Under the pieces are notes generated by a model. The model saw only the letters and a program-made list of their open reading frames with translations, searched no databases and had not been told where the DNA came from. Positions 57,356 to 64,000 of a stretch of DNA of 64,000 nucleotides are shown here, one piece after another; positions within the stretch are counted from its first letter, which is position 1, and each line of letters begins with the position of its first letter. The position numbers and the translations under genes are program-made. Source of the DNA: Streptomyces showdoensis (lineage in GTDB: Bacteria; Actinomycetota; Actinomycetes; Streptomycetales; Streptomycetaceae); the NCBI RefSeq assembly GCF_039535475.1, contig NZ_BAAAXG010000007.1, forward strand, positions 6,813 to 70,812, given 5' to 3'.

Positions 57356-58117
57356 CTACCGGGGGAACACCTCGAACGCCACCGCCGGGCGGCCCCCGAA
57401 GCGCTCCGAGGCGCGGCCCGTCGACATGGCCACGAAGTCGCGGCAGTACGCGTCGGGGTCCTCGTCGGTGAGCGCCTCGATGTAGGTGCGGTGGGCGAGC
57501 AGCGAGCGGGTGGCGCGCTCCAGGCCCGGGCCCGCGTCGACCGCGTGGGTCGGGAGGTTGGAGCCGGCGACCGCGACCCAGCGCACCCCGTTCCACGGCG
57601 CGAGGCCCTGTTCCGTCAGCTCGGGGAAGATCCAGCGGTTGCCCGCGTCGGCCGCCGCGTCCAGGGTGGCCCGGCCGACGGCCAGGTGGTCGGGGGTGTT
57701 CCAGGCACCGCCGGGCTCCGGGCCCCAGGTGTCGCGGTGGTTGAGGGTGAGGACGAGCTCGGGGCGGTGGCGGCGGATCGCGGCGGCGATGTCGCGGCGC
57801 AGCCCGAGCCCGTACTCGATCACGCCGTCCCGGTGGTCCAGGAACTCCACCGTCCGCACGCCCACCACCGCCGCGCTGTCCCGCTGCTCGCGCTCGCGCA
57901 GCGGGGCGCAGACGGCCGGTTCGAGGCCGTCGATGCCCGCCTCGCCGCGGCTGGCGAGCACGTACACGACCTCCTTGCCCGCGTCGGTCCAGCCCGCGAC
58001 GGCGGCGGCGCAGCCGTACTCCAGGTCGTCCGGGTGGGCGACGACGGCGAGGGCGCGCTGCCAGTCGGAGGGCATCTCTTCCAGTTGCGGCGGGGTCTGC
58101 CCGGCGGTGTCGATCAT
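57356..58117 (-). CDS. PIG-L family deacetylase
   Basis: The 253-aa protein has the LmbE/PIG-L zinc site AVVAHPDDLEYGCAAAVAGWTDAGKEVVYVLASRGEAGID (His, Asp-Asp), VEFLDHRDGVIEYGLGLRRDIAAAIRRHRPELVLTLNHRDTWGPEPGG, and TPDHLAVGRATLDAAADAG with the third metal histidine. The family removes N-acetyl groups from sugars such as GlcNAc-inositol or mycothiol intermediates and antibiotic precursors. The neighbouring SIS-domain gene suggests an amino-sugar context, though they are not coupled (49-base gap). ATG 58117 has no strong ribosome site. Confidence 0.88.
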   Translation of the reverse strand: MIDTAGQTPPQLEEMPSDWQRALAVVAHPDDLEYGCAAAVAGWTDAGKEVVYVLASRGEAGIDGLEPAVCAPLREREQRDSAAVVGVRTVEFLDHRDGVIEYGLGLRRDIAAAIRRHRPELVLTLNHRDTWGPEPGGAWNTPDHLAVGRATLDAAADAGNRWIFPELTEQGLAPWNGVRWVAVAGSNLPTHAVDAGPGLERATRSLLAHRTYIEALTDEDPDAYCRDFVAMSTGRASERFGGRPAVAFEVFPR

Positions 58118-58166
58118 GGGCGCAGGATACGGCCCGGACCCTTCCGCCGGGCAGGGGCACGGCGGT

Positions 58167-59060
58167 TCAGCGGGCTCCGGCGAGGATCACCGAGCGGGTG
58201 AGGTGGCGGGGACGGTCGGGGTTGAGGCCGCGCCGGTCCGCGAGGGCGACGGCGAGGCGCTGGGCGCGCACGAGGGCGGCGACCGGGTCGACGGCGTCGG
58301 CGATGAACCGGGCCCCGGTGGAGGCGACTTCGTCGGCGAGGCCGGGCGGCACGGGGCCGAGGCACCAGACCAGGCTGCCGGGGTCGCTGATGCCGATCGG
58401 CCCGTGCCGGTACTCCATCGCCGGGTACGACTCGGTCCAGGCGCGGGCCGCCCCGCGGAGCTTGAGCGCCGCCTCGTCGGCGAGGCCGACGGTCCAGCCG
58501 GTGCCGAGGAAGGTGAACTGGCCGTGCCGCGTCCAGCTGGCGGGCAGCGGCTCGTACAGGGCCAGTTCGGCGTCGACGACCGAGGGGCCGAGGTCGACGC
58601 CGAGGCCGGCCCGGAGCAGTTGGAGCGCGGTGGTGGCGAACCGGGTCTGCACCACGGAGCGTTCGTCGGCGAAGCCGAGGTCGAGGACGGCGTCGGCGAG
58701 GCGGGCGGCCGGGCTGCCGGGCACCCCGGTGAGGACGAGGGTCGGGGTGCGTCCGGCGGCCCGGGCGAGCAGTTCGGCCACCTCGGTCGTGGTGCCCGAG
58801 CGGGTGAGCGCGACGATCCGGTCGTACTCCCGGCCGAGCGGGGTCGGGTCGGAGGCCGGGAAGGCGTCGGTCTCTCCCCCGCCGAGGGACTCCCGCAGGG
58901 CGGCGTAGGCGCGGGCGATGAAGTACGAGGTGCCGCAGCCGACGACGGCGACCCGTTCGCCGGTCCGGGGCAGCAGGGCGGTCCGTGCCTCGGCGATCTC
59001 GGCGGCACGCCGCCAGCAGTGCGGCTGGCTGGCGATCTCGATGTCCACGTGGGTGGTCAT
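58167..59060 (-). CDS. SIS-domain sugar isomerase/deaminase-like protein
   Basis: The 297-aa protein has two SIS folds as in GlmS and AgaS: VAVVGCGTSYFIARAYAALRESLGGG, IVALTRSGTTTEVAELLARAAG, FTFLGTGWTVGLADEAALKLRGAARAWTESYPAMEYRHGPIGISDPG. The Glu-Tyr-Arg-His-Gly-Pro motif is typical of phosphosugar isomerases that handle amino sugars (AgaS/FrlB-like). Absence of the glutaminase domain excludes GlmS itself. A GntR/LacI-hybrid regulator is encoded upstream on the same strand and probably controls it in response to a sugar. Confidence 0.87.
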   Translation of the reverse strand: MTTHVDIEIASQPHCWRRAAEIAEARTALLPRTGERVAVVGCGTSYFIARAYAALRESLGGGETDAFPASDPTPLGREYDRIVALTRSGTTTEVAELLARAAGRTPTLVLTGVPGSPAARLADAVLDLGFADERSVVQTRFATTALQLLRAGLGVDLGPSVVDAELALYEPLPASWTRHGQFTFLGTGWTVGLADEAALKLRGAARAWTESYPAMEYRHGPIGISDPGSLVWCLGPVPPGLADEVASTGARFIADAVDPVAALVRAQRLAVALADRRGLNPDRPRHLTRSVILAGAR

Positions 59061-59195
59061 GCGCGTCCTCTCGGGGCCTGGTCCCGGATCGGACGCCGGG
59101 GCTCGAACGGTGTTCTACCCGGGCTGACGATAGCGAACAATGAGCAATCGGTGCGCAAAACTTGGACTTTCATGCGCGACCTGCCGAGCAATCAC

Positions 59196-60311
59196 TCAAC
59201 CTCGCGCACTCCGTGGCGCCCCGCACGAGGCCCTCACGACCAGGCGGGGCCGCAGCTGCACCTGGTGGAGCGGGGCGGCGTCGCCCTCCGCGAGCCGGCG
59301 CAGCAGGATCTGCGCGGCCAGCCCGCCGAGCTGGAACTTCGGCGGGGAGACGGCCGTCAGCGGGGTCTCGGCCACGTCCGCGAACTCGTTGTCGTAGCTG
59401 ATCAGCGCCAGGTCCTCGGGGACCCGCAGCCCTGCCCGGCGGGCGGCGGCCAGGACGAGCGCGGCCTCGCGGTCGCCGAAGCAGAGCGCCGCGGTGACCC
59501 CGGCGGCCCGCAGCGCGGCCAGTGCCCGGTCGGCGCGGCCGGCGTCCCACTCCGTCATCGCCCCGCTCTCCCGGCACGGCGCGGGCAGCCCCAGGTCGGC
59601 CACTGCGCGGGCGAAGCCGGACTCGACGGGCGCCGTGGTCGGCGCGTCGGAGCGCACCACGAGCCCGAGCCTGCGGTGCCCGAGCCCCCGCAGGTGCCGC
59701 ACGGCGTCGTAGGCGCCGCCCTCGTGGTCGGTGCAGACGTGCTCGGTGGGGTCGCCCGGGCCGTGGGCGGCGAGCCGCCGCTCGACCAGGACGACCGGCA
59801 CGGGCAGGGCCAGGAGCTCCTCGGCGCGCCGCCCCGGATCGGCCGCGGTGTGCAGGGAGGGGACGAGCAGCAGCCCGTGCACCCCGGCGGCCAGCAGCCG
59901 GCCGACGGCGGCGTCCTCCTCGGCCCGGTCGTAGCGGGAGCAGGCGAGGACCAGCCTGGCTCCGGCCGCGGCGAGCTCCTTCTCGATGCCCTGGAGGACC
60001 CGCGGATAGTAGAAGGACGTGTCGGGCACGAGGACGCCGACCACGCGCCGGCCGGCCCGCTCCTCCTCGGCGCGGTGGGCGGCGAAGGTGCCCGCGCCCT
60101 GGCGCCGCCGGACCAGGCCGAGGGCGACGAGGTCCTCGTACGCCCGGCGGACCGTGGTCACGGAGACGCCGGTCTCGGCGGCGAGGGCGCGTTCGGTGGG
60201 GAGCTTGCTGCCGGGCGGCCAGGTCCCGTCGAGCAGGCCCCGGCGCAACTGGGCCGTCAGGGCACGGAACTTCAGCTCGCGCCCGGACGCCGGGATCTCG
60301 CCGTGTGCCAC
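59196..60311 (-). CDS. GntR/LacI-hybrid transcriptional regulator
   Basis: The 371-aa protein has a GntR winged helix (FRALTAQLRRGLLDGTWPPGSKLPTERALAAETGVSVTTVRRAYEDLVALGLVRRRQGAGTF in pieces) followed by a LacI/periplasmic-binding-like sugar-sensing domain (VVGVLVPDTSFYYPRVLQGIEKELAAAGARLVLACS; GLLLVPSLH; VCTDHEGGAYDAVRHLRGLGHRRLGLV; AALCFGDREAALVLAAARRAGLRVPEDLALISYDN). GTG 60311 precedes HGEIPASGREL; an upstream open stretch is not coding-like. It likely represses the SIS-domain gene until a sugar phosphate binds. Confidence 0.9.
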   Translation of the reverse strand: MAHGEIPASGRELKFRALTAQLRRGLLDGTWPPGSKLPTERALAAETGVSVTTVRRAYEDLVALGLVRRRQGAGTFAAHRAEEERAGRRVVGVLVPDTSFYYPRVLQGIEKELAAAGARLVLACSRYDRAEEDAAVGRLLAAGVHGLLLVPSLHTAADPGRRAEELLALPVPVVLVERRLAAHGPGDPTEHVCTDHEGGAYDAVRHLRGLGHRRLGLVVRSDAPTTAPVESGFARAVADLGLPAPCRESGAMTEWDAGRADRALAALRAAGVTAALCFGDREAALVLAAARRAGLRVPEDLALISYDNEFADVAETPLTAVSPPKFQLGGLAAQILLRRLAEGDAAPLHQVQLRPRLVVRASCGAPRSARG

Positions 60312-60384
60312 CGGGCCCCCTGGTGCTCGCCTCGCCGATCGGTGCGCGGCGCATCCTATCCCCGCGCGGCGCGCGGGCCGGGGC

Positions 60385-61687
60385 TCAGAGTTCGCCGCGG
60401 GCGAGGGCGAGCAGCCGGTCCAGGACGCGCGGGCCGCCGGCCCGCACCCCGTCGTGCTCGAACTCGTCGGTGACCCAGGTGCGCAGCCCACGGATGGCGC
60501 GCGCGGTCTCCAGGGAGTGGGCGGTGTCCACGTACATGTCGTCGTGGTAGACGGCGGCGGCGACCGGGACCTCGTTGGCGGCGAGCCGCGCGGGGTTGTA
60601 GAGCGGGGTCCAGTCGGTGCGGGCGGCGAGGAGAGCGGCGGTCTCGCGCAGCGGGCGCAGGGCCGGGTCGACGTCGAAGTGCCAGGGGTGGATCGTCTCG
60701 CCGGTGAAGAGCAGCGGCGCGTCGCCCGCGAGCGTCCGCGCCGCGTCGAACTCGGGGAACTCGGCCCGTACGCGTTCGGCGGCCCAGTCGGTCGGGCCCT
60801 GCCCCTGGGCGTAGATGGCCTCGTGCAGCAGGGCGTAGAGCGGGTGGCCCGCGAACGAGAGGTGGCTCTGGACGGCTTCGAGGAAGGCGTCGGACAGGGC
60901 GGGGCCCGCGGGGGTGGGGACGAAGGCGTCCTCCAGGAGCAGATGGAGCTGGTGGGTGCCGTCGCCGCCGCCGAGCAGGATGCCGAGGGACTGGAAGGCC
61001 TCGGGGGTCAGCGTTCCGCCGCCGGGCAGCGTGACCTCGTGCTCGGCGAGGTGGGCGGCGATCCGGCGGGCCCGCTCGACGTCGTCGGGATAACGGGCGT
61101 AGTGGGCCTCGTTCTTGCGCCGGACGCGCGGGTGGGCGGCCCGGTAGACCTCGTCGGCGGTGGCCGTGAGGGAGGGCAGCCCGCCGGTGATGAGGACGGT
61201 CTCCAGGCCCTCGGGTGCGGCGCCGAGGTAGTGGGTGGCGCAGAAGCCGCCGAAGCTCTGGCCGAGGACGGTCCAGGGGGCGCCGCCGGTCAGTTGACGG
61301 CGGATCAGCTCACAGTCCTTGACGATGGAGTCGGCCCGGAAGTGCGCGAGGTAGTCGGCCTGTTCGCGCGGGGTGCCGCGGAGCGGCAGGGTCTGCCGGT
61401 TGGCGGGGGTGGAGGCGCCGGTGCCGCGCTGGTCGAGGAGGAGCACCCGGAACTCCCGCACGGCCCGGCCGAGCCAGGCCTGCGGCCCGATGAAGCGCCG
61501 GGCGCCGAAGCCGGGCCCGCCCTCCAGGTAGACCAGCCAGGGCAGGTCCGCCCCGGCGGCCCCGGTCGCCCGCGACGACCTCGCGTCCGTGGATCTCGAT
61601 GCGTTCGCCGTCGGGGGCGGAGTGGTCGAGCGGGACGTCGAAGCGGTGGTCGGTGAGGACGAGTCCGGGCTGCCGGAAGGTGGACAC
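60385..61687 (-). pseudogene. Proline iminopeptidase (S33 alpha/beta hydrolase), frameshifted near 61560
   Basis: The protein starts at GTG 61687 ([21 protein letters not shown]... [13 protein letters not shown]). The frame then changes by one base between about 61550 and 61570. The correct continuation ([31 protein letters not shown], nucleophile LGQSFGGFCATHYLG, and the late region IHPWHFDVDPALRPL) runs to 60385. Restored, about 433 residues encode a complete Ser-Asp-His enzyme that removes N-terminal proline. The GGPG and GxSxGG motifs are intact. The shift lies in a C/G-rich run (ccccggcggcccc), where a sequencing or assembly slip is easy. Confidence 0.85.
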
Positions 61688-61749
61688 CTGGCTGTTCCTG
61701 TTCGTGCGGGTCGGTGCTGGTGCTCGCGCGCGGCGGCGCAGGGGTGCGG

Positions 61750-62581
61750 TCAGGGGGCGATGGGCAGCCGGCGCTTGTGGTCGGTCAGCTCGTAGCGGCG
61801 CGCGATGGCGGCGAAGGCGGCCTCGCCGACCGGCTTGCCCTCCAGGAAGTCGTCGATCTCGTCGTAGGTCACGCCGAGGGCGTCCTCGTCGGGCTTCCCC
61901 GGGTCGAGGGTCTCCAGGTCGGCGGTGGGGGTCTTCCAGACCAGCTCGGCCGGGGCGCCGAGCTCGGCGGCCACGGCGCGGACCCGGCGCTTGGTGAGGC
62001 CGGTCAGCGGGACGAGGTCGGCGGCGCCGTCGCCGTACTTGGTGAAGAAGCCGGAGACCGCCTCGGCGGCGTGGTCGGTGCCGACGACCAGGCCGTTGTG
62101 GGCGCCCGCGACCGCGTACTGGGCGATCATCCGCTGCCGGGCCTTGATGTTGCCGTGCACGAAGTCCTGGTGGTGCGCGTCGCGGAAGGCGATCCCGGCG
62201 GCCGAGGTGGCCTCCAGGGCGGCGTCGGAGGCCGGCTTGATGTCCCACGGTCAGGACCTCGTCGGCGCGGATGAAGCCGAGGGCGAGCTGGGCGTCGCGC
62301 TCGTCGGCCTGGACGCCGTAGGGCAGCCGCATGGCGTAGAAGACGGCCTGGTGGCCGGCTGCGCGGGCGCGCTCGACGGCGAGCTGGCAGAGCCGTCCGG
62401 CGGTGGTGGAGTCGACGCCGCCGCTGATGCCGAGGACCAGGGAGCCCAGACCGGTGGAGGTGAGGCGCTCGGCGAGGAAGGCCACCCGGCGCTCGATCTC
62501 CGCGCGCGGGTCGAAGGTCTCGCCGACCTCGAGCTCACGGGCGATCCGCTGCTGCAGGGCGGTGGTCTCCGGGTCGGTCAC
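61750..62581 (-). pseudogene. nadE: NAD+ synthetase NadE, frameshifted at 62244-62246
   Basis: NadE makes NAD+ from deamido-NAD+ with ammonia. From ATG 62581 the frame reads [27 protein letters not shown], the PP-loop [21 protein letters not shown], and [21 protein letters not shown]. After RADEVLTV the expected Asp-Ile-Lys is lost, because ccc at 62244-62246 should be cc; the frame then shifts. The other frame continues as [58 protein letters not shown] in pieces, then [19 protein letters not shown]. Together they make 276 residues, the normal length of ammonia-dependent NadE. A one-base sequence error is likely since the gene is usually essential. Confidence 0.88.
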
Positions 62582-62834
62582 GGGATGCTCCTCGGTCGTG
62601 CGTGGTGTACGTGGCGTCCGCGTCCGACTCTATGCGCCCCGCCCGACGCCTGTCGCCCGCCCGGGCCCCGGGCCCCGGGTCGGCACGGAGGGGCGGGGCG
62701 GGCGGGGCGGCCCGTGCGGGTGCGGCGGGACGGCCGGGGCGGCCGGGCGGGCCGGGGTCGGGGCGGGACGGGGTGGGGGCGAGGTGGGCAGGACGGGCCG
62801 GACGGCCAGGGCAGGCGGACTTTCCGGAGGCGAC
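62582..62834. other. 253-bp intergenic region with dense G runs
   Basis: No gene is seen. Bases from about 62690 to 62810 are almost only G and C, with many runs of three or more G (ggggcggggcgggcggggcgg and similar). The stretch could form quadruplexes and is difficult to sequence, which fits the frame errors on both sides. Confidence 0.55.
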
Positions 62835-63977
62835 CTAGGTGACGCAGAGCACCTCGACCCGCTGCACCAGGTTGTTGCCGAAGCCGCCCCGGTTCCAGGG
62901 AGCCGTGAGCGGCTGGGTGTGCCCGGCGGCGTCGGTGGCGCGGACGGTGAGCAGGTGCGCGCCCGGGGCCGCCGTCCAGCTCGTGCGCCATCCGGCCCAG
63001 GCCCAGGGCCGCTCCGGGTCGGCGGTCACCTCGGCGTCGGTCCAGCTGCGCTCCCCGTCGTGCTGAGCTCCACGCGGGTCACCGGCGCGTGCCCGGACCA
63101 GGCCCGGCCGGCCAGCGGGACGGGGCCGGGGTGGACGACCCGGGTGCGGGACATGAAGTCGGGGAAGCCGGGCGGGATCATCAGGGCCCGGGGCGCGATG
63201 ACGTCCACGGGGGCGCCGGGCTCGTCGGGCCCTGCCGGTAGCGGTAGGCGACGGCCTGCTGGAAGCCGGTGAACGGGTGCGTGAGGGTGACGTCGCGCAG
63301 CCACTTCACCGAGGCCATGCCGTACCAGCCGGGCACGACCAGGCGCAGCGGATGCCCGTGCTGGGTGCGGCAGCGGGGCGCCGTTCATGGCGTAGGCGAC
63401 GAGCACGCCGCGGTCCGGGTCGGCGGCGTGCGGGAGCGGCAGGCTGCGCCGGTAGTCCTGTTCGGTGCCGCGCTCGACCCCGTGGTCGGCGCCGGTGAGA
63501 CGGCCTCGACGGCGCCGTCGGCGGGGCCCGCCTCGGCGAGCAGGGCGGCCAGCGGGACACCGGTCCAGTCGGCGGTCCCGACGGCCTCGACGAGCCAGGG
63601 CTGGCTGACCGGGCGGGGGCTGCGGCGGGCCCGGCCGTTGCCCGCGCACTCCAGGGTGACCCGGTGGGTGACGGCCGGCCGCCGCGCGCAGCTCCGCGAC
63701 GCCGAGGCGCGAGCGGGCGGCGCACCAGGCCGCCGACGGTGAGCCGCCAGTCCCCGGCGTCGGCGGCCGGGATGTCGTAGTGGACCAGGACGTAGTGCAG
63801 ACCGGGCGGGGTGGTGTCGTAGCGCAGCGCTTCGAGCGGCAGTCCGTGGTTGCGGGCCGCCAGGGCCAGCTCGGCCGTGCCGATGCCCTCGTCGGGTCCG
63901 GCGACCCGGCCCGGCGCGCTGACCTCGCCGACCCGCGGCGTACCGCCCGTACCGGCTGTGCCGTCCATGGCATCCAT
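62835..63977 (-). pseudogene. Second sulfite-oxidase-family gene, broken by several frame changes
   Basis: Pieces of one molybdopterin sulfite oxidase are spread over all three minus-strand frames from ATG 63977. They are ALAARNHGLPLEALRYDTTP, GDWRLTVGGLVRRPL, then LGVAELRAAAGRHP in a second frame, VTLECAGNGR (the molybdenum Cys, about 63632-63660) in a third, GADHGVERGTEQDYRRSLP, HPLRLVVPGWYGMASVKWL, GFPDFMSRTRVVHPGPVPLAGRAWSGHAPVTRVEL, and the C-terminal Ig-like WRTSWTAAPGAHLLTVRATD... NRGGFGNNLVQRV. At least five one-base shifts are required. Gene order within the pieces is normal and no segment is missing, so a low-quality contig end is more likely than a decayed gene. Restored length is about 380 residues, like the intact paralogue at 35921. 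Confidence 0.78.
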
Positions 63978-64000
63978 GGTGCGCCGCCGCTCCGCCCCCG

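Noticed and set aside
62251..62538. A separate small minus-strand gene in the nadE region
   Set aside because: It is an out-of-frame reading of the nadE N-terminal half; the true frame carries the PP-loop motif SGGVDST.

Overview
The window is actinobacterial, almost certainly Streptomyces. G+C is very high, third codon positions are nearly always G or C, GTG and TTG starts are common, and neighbouring genes often overlap by ATGA or GTGA. The gene content (phenazine enzymes, an AfsR/SARP regulator, a Streptomyces-type contractile injection system, many secreted proteins) agrees. No rRNA, tRNA, CRISPR array, insertion sequence or integrase was recognised.

Layout. (1) 1-4478: the 3' end of a phenazine locus on the + strand: phzE (5' part outside the window), phzF, phzG, a PhzA/B-type gene and a methyltransferase, closed by a 17-bp-stem hairpin. 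(2) 4.5-10.5 kb: a secreted protein of unknown function, an alpha/beta hydrolase, a secreted Nep1-like (NLP/NPP1) protein and a 919-aa SARP-NB-ARC-TPR regulator. (3) 10.6-29.4 kb: a contractile injection system (CIS). It starts with a LuxR-type regulator behind a structured leader, then the cap/terminator protein and the AAA+ ATPase. A membrane protein with an Ig-like N-terminus lies on the other strand. The long sheath, tube and baseplate operon follows: sheath, tube, assembly proteins, a Pro/Ala-rich PVQR-repeat protein, a second tube-fold protein, LysM adaptor, VgrG-type spike, gp25, Afp11-like and Afp12-like baseplate proteins. The last gene is a zinc-ribbon transmembrane protein that matches CisA in position and architecture. 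I see no tape-measure gene. (4) 29.3-43.7 kb: a MerR regulator divergent from a double alpha/beta hydrolase, an MFS exporter with a GlcG/HbpS protein, a lactate-oxidase-family enzyme, a possible Cyt-like cytolysin, a sulfite oxidase plus persulfide dioxygenase/rhodanese pair, a lipoprotein, a Nudix hydrolase, a membrane protein, a VOC protein and a large secreted protein. (5) 44.1-49.4 kb: a five-gene ABC importer of the nickel/peptide class with a Nur-box-like site in front of the binding protein. (6) 49.5-57.3 kb: acyl-CoA dehydrogenases, a quinone oxidoreductase, an XRE-cupin regulator divergent from a thioredoxin-reductase-like enzyme, an SDR, a VOC protein and a crotonase. (7) 57.3-64 kb: PIG-L deacetylase, SIS-domain protein with a GntR/LacI-hybrid regulator, proline iminopeptidase, nadE and a second sulfite oxidase.

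Reading frames are broken in at least six places: the CIS tube at about 17.69 kb, the PVQR protein at about 21.14 kb, the lipoprotein at about 39.2 kb, the iminopeptidase at about 61.56 kb, nadE at about 62.245 kb, and repeatedly in the sulfite oxidase after 62.8 kb. Their number, and the increase toward the right edge, suggest base-level sequence errors more than real pseudogenes. The tube frameshift would abolish the injection system if genuine.

The most interesting parts are the CIS locus (broken tube gene, PVQR-repeat protein, two unlike membrane proteins, structured leader before its regulator, no tape measure), the Nur-like site before the importer, the MerR-type promoter before the double hydrolase, and the possible Cyt-like toxin gene.
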